Below are positions 53,961-64,000 of a stretch of DNA of 64,000 nucleotides, one piece after another. The notes below the pieces were generated by a model. That model ran no database searches. It saw nothing but the letters and a program-made list of their open reading frames with translations, and was not told where the DNA came from. This stretch comes from Dugong dugon (Eukaryota > Chordata > Mammalia > Sirenia > Dugongidae), in assembly GCA_030035585.1 (NCBI GenBank), contig CM057482.1, positions 15,053,001 through 15,117,000 on the forward strand, written 5' to 3'. Position numbers and translations under genes: made by a program. How positions within the stretch are numbered: position 1 is the first letter of the stretch; each line of letters opens with the position of its first letter.

Positions 53961-54902
53961 AAGGTGTGACGGCAGGGAAGTAGAGGTGTAGGCAGTGTTG
54001 GGAGGGCCGGGGGAGCCAAAGTCAGGAAGCTATAACTGAAGGTCAGCCCACAGGTTCTACAGAGAAGGGCTGTTGCCTGGAAGCTGTGGCATCTCAACAC
54101 TCACCAGGAAGCTCGGGTGACTCTCAGCCTGCAGCTGTGAGCTGGCGCTGTGCAGGAACTGTACAGAAGCTGCTACAAAGCTCATGTCTGCCCATGGGTG
54201 CCTCCAACTGCCTCTGGAGAATAATGGCCTCTCCTCTCTTCCACCTTCCAAATATCATGAGTGTTTCTCATTGGCAAAATCTAGCCTGGGACCATCTGGA
54301 GAAACTCCACCTCTAGTTCCCAGGGGAGACCATGGCAGAGGATGGTGGGGACATGAAGATGACCACTGACAGTCCAGCATGGCTGCTATGGGGCAGAACG
54401 GGGGTCTGAACTCAGATCTGCCACCATCCAACACTTCGCTCCTTTTCCCAAACTGTGTTGACTCCTGTGAAATGTATTCTTTCCTGACCACTCTCTAGAA
54501 TTGTCTGAAATTCCTTCAACTGCCAGTAGATGTGGAAGGCTATGGGCTACTGACTGTGATCACAAATGACCTTCATGCATTTTCCCTCCAATGAAATGAA
54601 ACTTCTTGCTTTAGGATCAAACCCAAACTCTTGAGGTAGCAGTTTCCAACCAGTGGATTTGAAGTAGGCTTAGAAGCAGAATCCTTCATTCACCTATTAC
54701 ACCTTATTATATAGTCACCTATTATATACTTGACGGGATTGCCTTGTTTTTTCCGGATCTCACAAGTTTTCCACCTTTGACAGGGTGCAGCCTTATCACT
54801 TTTCTATCATTCTCCATTAGTGGAAAATATGTGAGTTCTCCTTCTCTGACAAGTTTCTGCCTTATACAGGTTCTGGCTCTCACAGGTTTTACTGTATAAC
54901 AG
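53961..54902. other. Single-copy sequence
   Basis: Nothing identified. Confidence 0.4.
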
Positions 54903-55110
54903 AAGTCCCTGGGAGGTGGAGATGGTTAACACGCTTGGCTGCCAACTGAAAAGTTGGAGGTTTGAGTCCACCCAGAGGTGCCTCAGAAGAAAAGCCTGGT
55001 TATCTACTTCTGAAAAATCAGCCATTGAGGACCCTGTGAAGCACAGTTCTACTCTGACACACGTGGGGTTGCCATGAGTAGTGGGATTGACCTGAAGGCA
55101 AATGGTACTG
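54903..55110 (+). mobile_element. AfroSINE (GAGATGGTTAACACG subtype)
   Basis: AGTCCCTGGGAGGTGGAGATGG head, GTTTGAGTCCACCCAGAGG, GAAAAGCCTGGTTATCTACTTC and ACACACGTGGGGTTGCCATGAG. Confidence 0.9.
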
Positions 55111-55583
55111 TGGGACTGCCAGGTTCCATGCTGAGCATCCCATTCTTATTTTCCCTGGGGCAGGGTTGGGTAATTACCAGGTTCTGGAGAATATCATGCA
55201 GAAGGAGGGAAGGCGCTTCCTCTAAACGCAGAAAATCTTGGCACGTGACAGAGAATTGTGGGCTAAGAAGAAAAAGGCCTCTATCTATTTCCTCCCACTC
55301 ACATATGTGGCTTTTGTAGTTCACTGACCAGACTTCTTTGGAAAGGAATGTAGCCTCAAGGTTTAATAATATCCAGGAATGGAGCTAAACAGAAATCTGT
55401 GTCCCTTTAACCACAAGTTTCCATGAGCCTCATCATCCTTTCCTGGAGTGGCATTGGCCGGGAGAACTGGGGACTCTTTGTTGACGTGAAGCTTCCTGGT
55501 CTGGGTAGGGCCTTCTTTAGGGATCCTAAGTCTAGAGTTTTGTTCTCTCTTCCATCTCTAGTCCCTGCAGACCCCAGGGCAGT
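55111..55583. other. Single-copy sequence
   Basis: Nothing identified. Confidence 0.4.
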
Positions 55584-55598
55584 GTGTGTGTGTGTGTG

Positions 55599-55631
<33 letters not shown>

Positions 55632-55650
55632 GAGAGAGCCAGAGAGAGAT
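55584..55650 (+). repeat. (GT)n(GA)n compound microsatellite
   Basis: A GT run with one TATG interruption passes directly into a GA run. The purine/pyrimidine alternation followed by a homopurine tract could adopt Z- and H-DNA forms. Confidence 0.95.
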
Positions 55651-55899
55651 AATGGATTCTAAATTCTTCTTGGTAAATTGCAAATACTGTGAGACGTGTT
55701 AACACTTTGGGCCAAGACAACTGTAATTTCGGATAATAAAGTCCACATGGCAAATGAGTGCCTATTAATTCTTATTTGTCTTGAGTGAATTAACAGGAAC
55801 TAGCAATGAAAAAAAAAAATGTCTTTTTGCCCCTTTGCACAGGGAACAGCTGATTTGGACAAAGCCCTAAGAAACAGTAGCATCATATCACGGAATGTT

Positions 55900-56555
55900 G
55901 GAGCTGAGAGAAACCATTATTTGCTCTAATTCAACAAACACGTGTTAAGTACCTCCTAGATCCTGGGGATTCAAAAGCAAAGAAGAAAATGTTCCAGTCC
56001 CCAAGGAGCTCAGAGTCTGGTAGGCACAATTACTGGTGGGAAAACTGCAACAGTGGAAATTTGATCAAGGAATAAATTAGATTGTATGAAGTTGAGCTCA
56101 GCTATCATTAACTCTCTGGGGGGAAAAGGGAGCCAGGAAGGCTTCCTGGAGGAACTTATATCTGAGTTGGGTTTTGCAGGATGAATAGGAGTTTGGCAGG
56201 AAAAAAAAAAGGCAAGGAAAGGCATTCCTGTCAGAAAGAACAAGAACATGGGCTTATTAAACTGTCTGCTGGAGCCAAAAATCCAGCAGTCTGGAGGTGT
56301 GAAGTGGAGGGAGATAAGAAGGGAGGGGTGGGCAGGGGTCAAATCGTGAAGGCTCTTTTCTGCTGTGCTGAGGAAGAGTCTGGACTTGTCCTCTGTGGTG
56401 GGGCACCATCGAAGGGTGCGAAGCAGAGGAAAGACCACTTTAGGGGGTCTTATAGAGGATGCCCTGGAGGAGGCAAGGCTGAGAGCAGCAGACCTTTAAG
56501 GGGAGCTTGCAGTGGGTGAAGACAGAAACCAGTCAGGGGCAATGGGAAAGGAGAA
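55900..56555. other. Probably ancient interspersed-repeat-derived sequence
   Basis: Phrases such as CAACAAACACGTGTTAAGTACC, CCCCAAGGAGCTCAGAGTCTGG, GGCTTCCTGGAGGAACTTATATCTGAG and GGCATTCCTGTCAGAAAG recur in many old mammalian repeats, and similar ones occur at 62290-62510. Family not resolved. Confidence 0.4.
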
Positions 56556-56569
56556 CAGTAGATGGATTG

Positions 56570-57066
56570 TTTAATTTCCTGTTGCTGCTGTAACCAATTA
56601 CCATAAACTTGGTGGCTTAAAACAAAACAAATTTATTCCATCATAGTTTTGGAGGTCAGAAGTCTGAAATCCGTCTCACTGGGCTAAAGCTAAGATGTCA
56701 GCAGGGCTAGTTCCTTCTAGAGGCTCTAGGGAAGAATCTGCTTCCTCACCTTTTTCAGCTTGTGGAGGCTGCCTGTATTCCTTGGCTCATGGCCCCTTCC
56801 TGCATCTACAAGGCACATCACTCCAACCTCTGTCTCCATCATCACATTGCTGACTCTTCTGACTCTGCTCCACCTGCATCACTCTCAAAGGACTGTCATG
56901 ATTACAATGGGCCCACCTGGGGAATCCAGGCTCATCTCCCCACCTCAAGAGCCTTAATTTAAACACATCTGTGAAGTGCCTTCTGCTGGATAAGTTAATG
57001 TATTTACAGGTTCTGGGGATTAGGACATGGAGATATTGGGGTCAGGGGGACATTCAGCCTACTTCA
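56570..57066 (-). mobile_element. MLT1-type MaLR LTR
   Basis: Inverse MLT1 order: TTGCTGCTGTAACCAATTACC, TTAAAACAAAACAAATTTATTCC, GGAGGTCAGAAGTCTGAAATC, CTAGTTCCTTCTAGAGGCTC, CCTTGGCTCATGGCCCCTTCC, GATTACAATGGGCCCACC, ATCTCCCCACCTCAAGAGCC and TACAGGTTCTGGGGATTAGGAC. Confidence 0.88.
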
Positions 57067-57364
57067 TGAATGCAAAGGACTTTGGGAGATGTAGCCAATA
57101 CAATTTGGTAATTGACTAGAGGACAATGGGGTGAGAAACAGGTAGCTGGGGTAATCCCTTGGTTACTGGTTTGGGCTCCAAGTGGATGGTGGGGCTAACA
57201 GCTAAGATAAAGAAAGAGGAGGAAGAACAGTTTTGGGGAGGAGGTATAGCAGAAGGTAGGGAATAATGCTGTCAAATTTGGACACCTTGAATCTGAGATG
57301 TCCAGTGGGAATTCAGGGGAGAGTTCTTGTTGAGAAAGAAATTTGAGTCACTAATGTTTAGTTA

Positions 57365-57562
57365 AGGAGTCCTGGTGGCGCCGTGGGTAAGCGCTTGGCT
57401 GCTCACCAAGAGGTTGGCAGTTTGAACCCACCAGCCACTCCACAGGAGAAAGATGTGGCAGTCTACTTCTGTAAAGATTACAGCCTTGGCAACCCTGTGG
57501 GGCAGTTCTACTCTGCCCTATAGGGTCACTGTAAGTCGGCATAGACTCAACAGCTAAGGGAA
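57365..57562 (+). mobile_element. AfroSINE, long subtype
   Basis: AGGAGTCCTGGTGGCGCCGTGG head, TAAAGATTACAGCCTTGGC middle, CCTATAGGGTCACTGTAAGTCGGC end. Confidence 0.93.
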
Positions 57563-57844
57563 CATTTAGCTGATAATCAAAATTGTGAGTAGAGATAGGG
57601 TAAATCAGGGAGAGTATATAAAAGAAGTTGTAGAACTTTATGGTACATCAGAGTCACCGTGGGATAGGGTTGCTAGATTTAGCAAATAAAAATACAGCAT
57701 GCCCAATTATATCTGAATTTCAGATCAACAACAAATCATTTTTTAGTGTATGTCCCACATATGGCATGCCCCTCTCTAGCCCCATCTCTCATTGCTTGTC
57801 TGAAATTCCTAATGAACTGGGCATCCTGCCTGTTATCTGGCACC

Positions 57845-57945
57845 CTCACCTTGGGAGCTTGTTAAAATGCATATTCCTGGGTTCCATTCTCAGAGATTCT
57901 GCTCTTTGGCAAACTCCCCGGGAGGGTCTGATGCAGTTAGACCTG
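57845..57945. repeat. MER5-like DNA transposon remnant
   Basis: GGGAGCTTGTTAAAATGCATATTCCTGGG and GAGGGTCTGATGCAGTTAG. Confidence 0.6.
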
Positions 57946-59034
57946 TGAGAAAAATCGAAAGGGAGGGAGGCAGGGAGAGGCTTGGAGAGGACCCTGGCGG
58001 TCTCAGCACTTAAGGGGGAAAGAGGAAAGAAACCAGCAGACAAGCTTATGAAGGAATAGGCTGAGAAGTAGGAGGCACATGAACCCGTGGTGGTGTCATG
58101 GGGGCATTTCCAGAAAGAGGTGGAATCCAGTGAGGCGCTGTAAGAGCTGCAGAGAGTGGAGGCCATTGATTGACAACGTGGGGGTCTGTAGTGGTGATTG
58201 TAGTTGGCTCCATGGACACCCTACCACACAGGCCCTCGGTCTGTCGGAAGTTGTCCTGCAGTGTGGACTGTTCTGAAGGCTGTGACAGCACCTGCCTCTC
58301 TACCCAAGGGTTTTCTCCAGCACTGCTTGGCTGCCAGCAGACTTACCTGGAAATGTAGGAGAGTTCATGCCCCCAGGGGCAGCCCTCTCCAGTGGGAAGG
58401 CATAGTCAGTGGGTAAAGGTCCCAGCCTCCTGGACTCCAGAAGCGCTGTCCACTTAGTTCCTCCCAGGTTCCCCAGAGGGACTGAGCCTCAGTCGCCCAC
58501 GTCAGTAACCTGCTCATTAATGGCACTTGCTTACTTTTTATCCTTTTCCTGTCTCACTCCCCATGCTTCCTGGAATCACCTCCCAATTACACTATAAGCA
58601 GCAGTGACCTTGTCTCAGGGTCTGCTTCTGGGAGAACCCAAACCAAGGCTTGGAGATGGCTGTTTCCATGGAGTCATGGGATGGCTTGAGGGCAGTGGGG
58701 AGGGGTGATGGGCCCTTGAAGGAGCTCTGAAGCAGGGAAAGGTTGTCCTCAGTGGACCCCAGACTTCCCTTGGTGCACCCCATCTTCATATCCAGCATCC
58801 ATTCCTTAGTGCCTACATTGTGATCCTGGATTCCCTGAGCCCCTCTGCAGAACTTCCTTCTGGGGCCCTTCAGCCCTGGAGGGCCATTTCGTTGGAATTC
58901 TGCCCTCTGCAGAGGTGCTAATGAGTACATGTATCTCACCCCTCCCTCCACCCCAAAACACACAGGTAATGTTCTTGCATTTCAACACCGTCCTTCAATA
59001 TCATAGAGAAGGAAAGAGTAGATTTATTGAGTAC
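57946..59034. other. Single-copy sequence
   Basis: No exon or repeat recognised. Confidence 0.4.
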
Positions 59035-59200
59035 TACTCTGTGGCCAGCTCTGCTATCTCATTTAATTCTCACAACAACCCCATAAGGGAGTTACCATTA
59101 TTCCCATCTTTCGGATGAGGAAACTGAGGCTCAGGGGAATTAAATAACTTGCTAAGGTCACCCAACAAGGTAAGTGGTGGAGCTGGCATTTGAATGTTGA
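59035..59200 (-). repeat. MIR SINE
   Basis: CTCATTTAATTCTCACAACAACCCC, then CGGATGAGGAAACTGAGGCTCAGG and AAGTGGTGGAGCTGGCATTTGAA. Confidence 0.92.
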
Positions 59201-59650
59201 TCTGTTGTCACTCTCGACTGGCTCACACACCTGCCAGGTGCTTGAAGGTGGCACCCACATTCAGCCATGTCCTTCCTTTCCCTTTCCAGGCCAGCGATTA
59301 TACTTTCTTTAGACAATTTTTCAAGACGCGAGGCTTCCTGACCGCTTACCTCCTGGGTAACATTGTTGGTCTGCGTGCCCAGCAAAATGTGGCACCCAGG
59401 GCTGGTGCCTTTCCAGATGAAGTCTGAGCCCTGTGCCCGTTACCTCTGCTGACTTAAACGTTATACCTCCATCTCTGATCCCAGGATCACATTCACTTTT
59501 GAAACCACCACAGCCCTATGTGGGCTCATATTAAGTTTTGGGGTTATCTAAATCCCCAGGTCTTTCACATGGACTCTGCCAAGTCAGGAATGCCCCTGGG
59601 TGGTCCGGGGACAGTTGATTATTTTGAACTCAAATGCTGGCCTTGGCATT
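59201..59650. other. Single-copy sequence
   Basis: A tempting acceptor-like tract before 59290 is discussed under rejected items. Nothing else seen. Confidence 0.35.
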
Positions 59651-60040
59651 TATGTTGTTGTTGTTGTTAGCTGTTGTTAAGCTGGCTCCTGACTCATAGT
59701 GTCCCCCTATGTTACAGAGTAGAACTGCTCTATAGGGTTTTCTTGGCTGTAATCTTTATGGAAGCAGTTTGGCAGGCCTTTCTTCTGCAGAGTCAGTGGG
59801 TGGATTTGGCGGAGTGTTCTATATATGTATGAAGTCAAGTTGGTTGATTGTGGCCTTTAGATCTTCTGTATCTTTGCTGAGTTTCTTTCTAGATGGTCTG
59901 TCCTTTACCGAAAGGGGTGTGTTGAAGTCTCCTACTATTATTGTGGAACTATCAATTTCTATTTTCAGTGCTGTTTCAGTGAGTGGATTTGAACCACCAA
60001 CTTTTAGGTTAGCAGCTGATTGGAGACTGCTTATGCCATC
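59651..60040 (-). mobile_element. AfroSINE, inverse, long subtype, split by an L1 fragment
   Basis: Inverse SINE from GTTGTTGTTGTTGTTAGCTG through CTTGGCTGTAATCTTTATGG to GTGGGTGGATTTG (59808). It resumes at GAGTGGATTTGAACCACC (59981) through AGGTTAGCAGCTG to ATGCCATC at the junction with the LTR at 60041. Confidence 0.85.
59809..59976 (-). mobile_element. 168-bp internal L1 ORF2 endonuclease-domain fragment inside the SINE
   Basis: It aligns to 20225-20393 of the minus-strand L1, encoding the region around VVGDFNTP. It has no L1 3' UTR and no A-tail. It is bounded by CAGTGGGTGGATTTG (59794-59808) and CAGTGAGTGGATTTG (59977-59991), a 15-bp direct repeat with one mismatch, derived from the SINE. 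Confidence 0.88.
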
Positions 60041-60536
60041 TGTCATGGATTGAATTGTGTCCCCCCAAAATATCTCACAACTTGGCTAGGTCATCATGAT
60101 TCACAGTATTGTACAACTATCCACCATTTTGTCATCTGATGTGATTTTCCTATGTGTTGTAAATCCTATCATTATGACGTTAATGAGATGGATTAGCATC
60201 AGTTATATTGATGAGAGCTACAAGATTAGATTGTGTCTTATGCTAATCTGTTTTGAGATATAAAAGAGAGAAGTTAGCAGAGAGATATGGGGACCTCATA
60301 CCACCAAGAAAGCAGCGCTGGAAGCAGAGCGTGTCCTTTGGACCCAGGGTTCCTGCATGGAGAAGCTCCTAGTCCAGAGGAAGATTGATGACAAGGACCT
60401 TCCTCTAGAGCTGACAGAGAGAGAAAGTCCTGAATTTGGACTTCTAGCCTACTAGACTGTGAGAGAATAAACTTCTGATGGTTGAAGCCATCCACTTGTG
60501 CTGTTTCTTTTATAGCAGCACTAGATAACTAAGACA
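60041..60536 (+). mobile_element. Solo ERV (MaLR-like) LTR, 496 bp, with 5-bp duplication
   Basis: TGTCATGGATTGAATTGTGTCC ... CACTAGATAACTAAGACA. CCATC at 60036-60040 and 60537-60541. TATA box TATAAAA at 60259-60265 and AATAAA at 60466-60471. Same family as 14329-14747, with an extra segment of about 90 bp between the start and the CTATGTGTTGTAAATCC block. Confidence 0.88.
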
Positions 60537-60541
60537 CCATC

Positions 60542-61084
60542 CATGTTTCTTTGACATTTATTAGGACTGTGGTTTTCATGATTTGGGCTACAATATTACA
60601 GCACGATGAAATGCAATAGGTGTTGATTTCTCTATTTGGCCATTTCTTGGCAATTAACAGATTCATATTTATATGTCTTGTATTCCCAAGTAGATTGCTA
60701 ATTGCTTGAGGGTAAAGGATATGGCTTGTCTCTTCTGTATTGTGCACAGGGGCTGGTACAAAGGTTTGCAAACAGTAGGTGTTCCACGAGTATTCCCGTT
60801 GCCTGATTGAGGGACAAAGAGTCTACTCACAGTCCCCCAGGCCAGCTCCCCTTGCCCCAGCTCCAGCACCCCCCTTCCTAGCATCACCAGCTGCTGACTC
60901 AGGTACACAGAACACCCCGTTTGAACCAGGCCTGTAGACTAGCTTCTTACAGTAGCAATACAGGCCATTTGATGGCGTAAATAAAAGAGTGGTGGCCCCA
61001 GAGCAGACAGATCTGGTCTGATTCCCAGCTCCAGCACTCATGTACTGTTTCCTCACATGTAAAATAAGGACAGTAGAAATAGAT
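60542..61084. other. Single-copy sequence
   Basis: Nothing identified. Confidence 0.4.
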
Positions 61085-61280
61085 AACATATACTGAACCT
61101 GTTCGATAAACTGCGATCAGCGCTTCGCGCCCATAGCCTCAACCCAGTGAACTAAGGATAATTTTCTAGAAGAAGAAACCGAGACTCAGAGTAGTTAAGT
61201 AACTTGCTCAGGGTCACACAGGGAAAGTCACAGAACTGGCATTCGAATCCATGCCGTCTGCTCTGCCCTTAGCCATTATA
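61085..61280 (-). repeat. MIR SINE
   Basis: GAAGAAACCGAGACTCAGAGTAGTTAAGTAACTTGCTCAGGGTCACACAGGG in outline, then GGCATTCGAATCCATGCC. Confidence 0.85.
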
Positions 61281-61289
61281 TGCTATAGT

Positions 61290-61385
61290 ACCTCATAGGT
61301 TATTGCAAGGAGCAAATGAAAACCCCTATGTAAAGTTCCTATTACCCTGCCTGGCAAATAGTAAGTGCCCAATGAATGCTAGTTC
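61290..61385 (+). repeat. MIR 3' fragment
   Basis: GTACCTCATAGGTTATTGCAAGGAGCAAATGA and CTGCCTGGCAAATAGTAAGTGCCCAATGAATG. Confidence 0.7.
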
Positions 61386-61659
61386 TCTCCTCCTGCCCTA
61401 GTGGTCGGGCAGAACTGGACTGATGGGTGGAAGCAGCAGATTTACTTTCAGCTCCAAGCAAGGAGGAACTGTCCGAAAATTTGAGTCATCTGGCGAAGAC
61501 CTCTGTTCTTGGAAGAGAAGACAGAGCCTGTCAAACCAGCTGTTGGTGATGGAGGAGAAGAGCTCACCATGGCAGGGTTGGCTGGGAGCCCATGAACCTT
61601 TGAGGAAGAAATTCATTAGTTCACAGGTTATCCTTGACTCCTCTCTCTCCCTGTTTCTT

Positions 61660-62150
61660 ACACACAATCTATCATCAAATTGTATAGATTCCACCCCCTA
61701 ACTCCCCGGCTTTTGTCCCTTTCTCTGCATCCTCATTACTATCACCTGCTCCAGACCACCAGCGTCTCTCCTCTGGACCATGGCATTGATCATCTAACTG
61801 AGAGTGTGGTGGTCTCTCTTAACTTGGGTCCACCCACACGAAACTCTGCAGGATCTTTCTAAAGCACAGGGAGATCGTGCCCCACCTTGCTCGCGACCCC
61901 TGGGCCTGGCGTCTCCATTGCTTTAGGGGAAGGCCCACATCCTGACTTTAGGAGTGTCTTTGCTGCAGTCATTCTGGATGCCTCAAGGTCATTAAAGCCT
62001 CAACTAGAACTTTGCATTTCTTTTCCCTCTGCCTGGGACCTGATTCCCACCGCCTCTCTCCTGGCTCACTCTTTCTCCTTCTTCTGATCTCAGCTTGGGC
62101 CTTCGTTCCTCTTGGGAGCTGTCCCAGATTATCCTCTTTCCTCCATCCCC
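61660..62150 (+). mobile_element. L2 LINE fragment
   Basis: L2 order: CTTTCTAAAGCACAGGGAG, CTCCATTGCTTTAGGGGAAGGCCC, CTTTGCATTTCTTTTCCCTCTGCCTGGGA, TCTGATCTCAGCTTGGGCC and AGCTGTCCCAGATTATCC. Confidence 0.75.
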
Positions 62151-62934
62151 ACCCCAGTTGATGGGGAGAGAGAGTCTACTTGTCCCATGTTATCAGAACC
62201 CCACCTCTTGTCTTGTCTCCAGGGATTAGGCCTGAGCCAAGTACCACAAGTGTCTCCTGAGTCCTCCAAGTGCCAAGCCCTTGGCTGGACCCCAAGGATG
62301 CAGAGAAATGAACGGTGTTCCTGAGCCTGGAGGAGCTCAGCATGAGAACAAGAGGCAGATGCAGGCTACCATGGGGTGAAGGTAAACCCAGGTGCTCTGG
62401 AAGGGAGCACTAGGAAGACAGGTAACCTCATCAAGAGGGCTTCCTGGAGAAAGAAGTGCCGAGGTGGAGTTTTAAAGGCTAAGGAGATATGAGACCAAAA
62501 AGGGAAGGAGAAAGTAAGTATTTAGCCAGACTCCTGAATAAGCAAGAAAGGCCAGGAGCTGGAGGCTGGGCTAGAGCGGGGGGTGACACTTGCTGACAGA
62601 TGACATACTGGGTGAGCAGGAGGGTTCGTGGAGGCTTCCCAGGTTTCTGAAAGGGTACTAGTGGTATGGAGGTACATTCATGGAAATGCACAAGAGGACT
62701 CGGTATGGGGAGACAAGGGGAGGAAGAGGTTGGTTGGGAACCAGTTTGATTTGGAATTCTTGTGGTATCACCGAGTGGAAACTGCTGGGATAAAGACCAA
62801 GAGGCCAGAATGACTGGGGTGCAGATGGGACAGTGAGAAACCCTGCTGGTTGGGGCATGGGGAGTGAGAAGAAGGAACTGGAGATAAAGCTGGGCGGTCA
62901 GCTGCAGGAGGTTCCCCAGGTGATAGTACTTGAG
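62151..62934. other. Single-copy or anciently repeat-derived sequence
   Basis: The phrase GGAGGAGCTCAGCATGAGAAC and GAGGGCTTCCTGGAGAAAGAAGTG parallel 55900-56200. Family unresolved. Confidence 0.35.
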
Positions 62935-63110
62935 TTATGAGCTAGACCCTGTGCTAAGTGCTGTTTTAAACATCACCTTTCATCTTCCCAACAATGCTGT
63001 ACCAGCCCATTTTACAGATGAGAACACGGAGGCTCAGGGGGGATTAATGACTTGTTCAAGACCATGTAGAATTGGCCAGAGCCTGGTATACAGCAGGTGC
63101 TCAATGTATG
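62935..63110 (-). repeat. MIR SINE
   Basis: TGAGCTAGACCCTGTGCTAAGTGC, CATTTTACAGATGAGAACACGGAGGCTCAGG and TTAATGACTTGTTCAAGACC. Confidence 0.85.
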
Positions 63111-63155
63111 TGTGTAAATGACTGACTGACTCACTGAATGAATGAATGAATGACA

Positions 63156-63806
63156 TGATGGCAGGGTTGGCTGGCAGTGTCTACCTTAGTCCAAGCTCTA
63201 ACCTGCCTTGACCATGTTGCCTAAATTCTCTCCACCTCGATAATTATAATAATCATCTTAGAGATGACAAAGAGGAATACCAGCTTCCCCTGATATGTGC
63301 CAGTTGCGTTGAGCAAAGTCCCCGCTTCCCTCAGCCAGTCATTCTAAGCTGGTGTCCATGGGCTACATCCTTCCCCCCTTCTAGAATCTTCTGTAACTGC
63401 TCCTGGGGCAGCTCCATGCCAACCCCACAGCTGCCCTATTGAAGCCAGTATTTGCTTTCCTACCTCAAGCTTTACCATTTTCTCCAGGACAATATTTGTC
63501 TTCCCATTACTTTAATCATGCCTCCCGGGTCCAGTGGGGAGGCTTTGGAGGAGAATTAGTCCTGTTTTCTGTTTGCTGTGCTGGGAGAACAAACAGGCTT
63601 GTTTGACTTACCTGCGTTTTCCCAGTGAGTGGACCCCTCGGAGCAAACATGGAGGGGGCCCGTCTCCTGCCCCTTGGACCTGGAGTTGACTGCAGAGCAT
63701 TTAAAACCGAAAGAGCTTCACTCAAGCCAGGCCAGTGTGGGCCAGTCTGGGTCCTCACTGGTTTATTCCAGAGTGCTTGTAAAAGTTGAATTCCTTTCAT
63801 TACATG
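63156..63806. other. Single-copy sequence
   Basis: Follows a short (TGAC)n/(GAAT)n run at 63118-63155. Nothing else identified. Confidence 0.4.
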
Positions 63807-63965
63807 GGAGCTCTGGTGGCGCATTGGTTAAGAGTTTGGCTGTTAACCCAAAGGTCGGCAGTTTGAATCCACCAGCTGCTCCTATGTGGCAGTTCTACTC
63901 TGTCCTGTAGGGTCGCTATGAGTCAGAATTGACTCGACGGCAATGGGTTTGGTTTTTATTTTTTT
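63807..63965 (+). mobile_element. AfroSINE, short subtype
   Basis: GGAGCTCTGGTGGCGCATTGG head, AACCCAAAGGTCGGCAGTTTGAATCC, GACTCGACGGCAATGGGTTTGG and a T-rich tail. TTTCATTACAT (left) and TTTCATTTTAT (right) may be the duplication. It is among the least diverged copies. Confidence 0.95.
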
Positions 63966-64000
63966 CATTTTATGAGTTGTCTGAACTGGGACTGAGGTTC

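Noticed and set aside
56181-56519. 112-codon frame with an antisense partner
   Set aside because: Old interspersed-repeat sequence; no protein similarity recognised.
59281-59350. Pyrimidine tract plus AG followed by an open stretch and a GGGTAAC donor-like word, resembling a small exon
   Set aside because: The encoded peptide matches no family I know, there is no neighbouring exon, and the upstream frame derives from a MIR.
1-64000. CRISPR array, prokaryotic operon or phage
   Set aside because: All repeat structure is mammalian retrotransposon or microsatellite; there are no regularly spaced unique spacers and no prokaryotic gene.

Overview
The window is nuclear DNA of a placental mammal, and the interspersed repeats point to Afrotheria, most likely elephant, manatee or hyrax. 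At least 23 copies of the tRNA-derived AfroSINE are scattered on both strands, recognised by the head GGAGCCCTGGTGGCGCAGTG and the tail GACTCGACGGCAACGGGTTTGGTTTT. They sit beside fragments of an RTE/BovB-type LINE that ends in the same tail, beside SINEs with a tRNA-Gly-like head, and among eutherian-wide relics (MIR, L2, MaLR LTRs, MER5/MER20-type DNA transposons, old L1). I found no host protein-coding exon, rRNA, functional tRNA or CRISPR that I can defend. The open frames are either retrotransposon ORFs or chance frames in GC-rich or repeat DNA. The naming of families is from memory of their consensus sequences; no database was searched.

Layout. 1-1.0 kb: 5'-truncated L1 tail, minus strand. 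1.6-2.4 kb: MaLR solo LTR with a perfect 5-bp target duplication and a tRNA-Gly SINE nested inside. 2.9-6.6 kb: a 3.7-kb L1 (plus) with an intact 5' end, tandem promoter monomers, an internal deletion that fuses the start of ORF1 in frame to the end of ORF2, a 3' UTR, an A-tail and a perfect 15-bp target duplication. 7-15.9 kb: SINEs, MIRs, an LTR and a possible conserved regulatory block near 8.3 kb. 15.9-23.6 kb: a full-length L1 on the minus strand (7.6 kb) with 5' UTR, ORF1, a long spacer, ORF2 and 3' UTR; both ORFs are recognisable throughout but carry stops and frameshifts. 24.1-29.4 kb: two LTRs of one ERV family in opposite orientations, each with several octamer (ATGCAAAT) motifs. 29.9-31.7 kb: RTE fragment, AfroSINE, and a MaLR LTR split by a SINE. 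31.7-42 kb: mostly single-copy sequence with SINE clusters and an L2. 42-54 kb: nested SINEs, old L1 3' end, two RTE 3' ends, a MER20, and an unexplained degenerate tandem array at 51.3-51.7 kb. 54-64 kb: MaLR LTR, SINEs, a tail-less L1 ORF2 fragment inside a SINE, a solo LTR with 5-bp duplication, an L2 and a final AfroSINE.

How the parts relate. The sequence records a LINE-SINE partnership. The RTE LINE supplies the 3' end shared by both SINE classes, and these copies often end in CAA repeats rather than poly(A). The separate L1 lineage leaves poly(A) and 10-15 bp target duplications. Several loci were hit repeatedly (42.2, 37.1, 31.5, 59.8-60.5 kb), which gives a relative order of insertion. 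The rest of the window looks like intergenic or intronic DNA.
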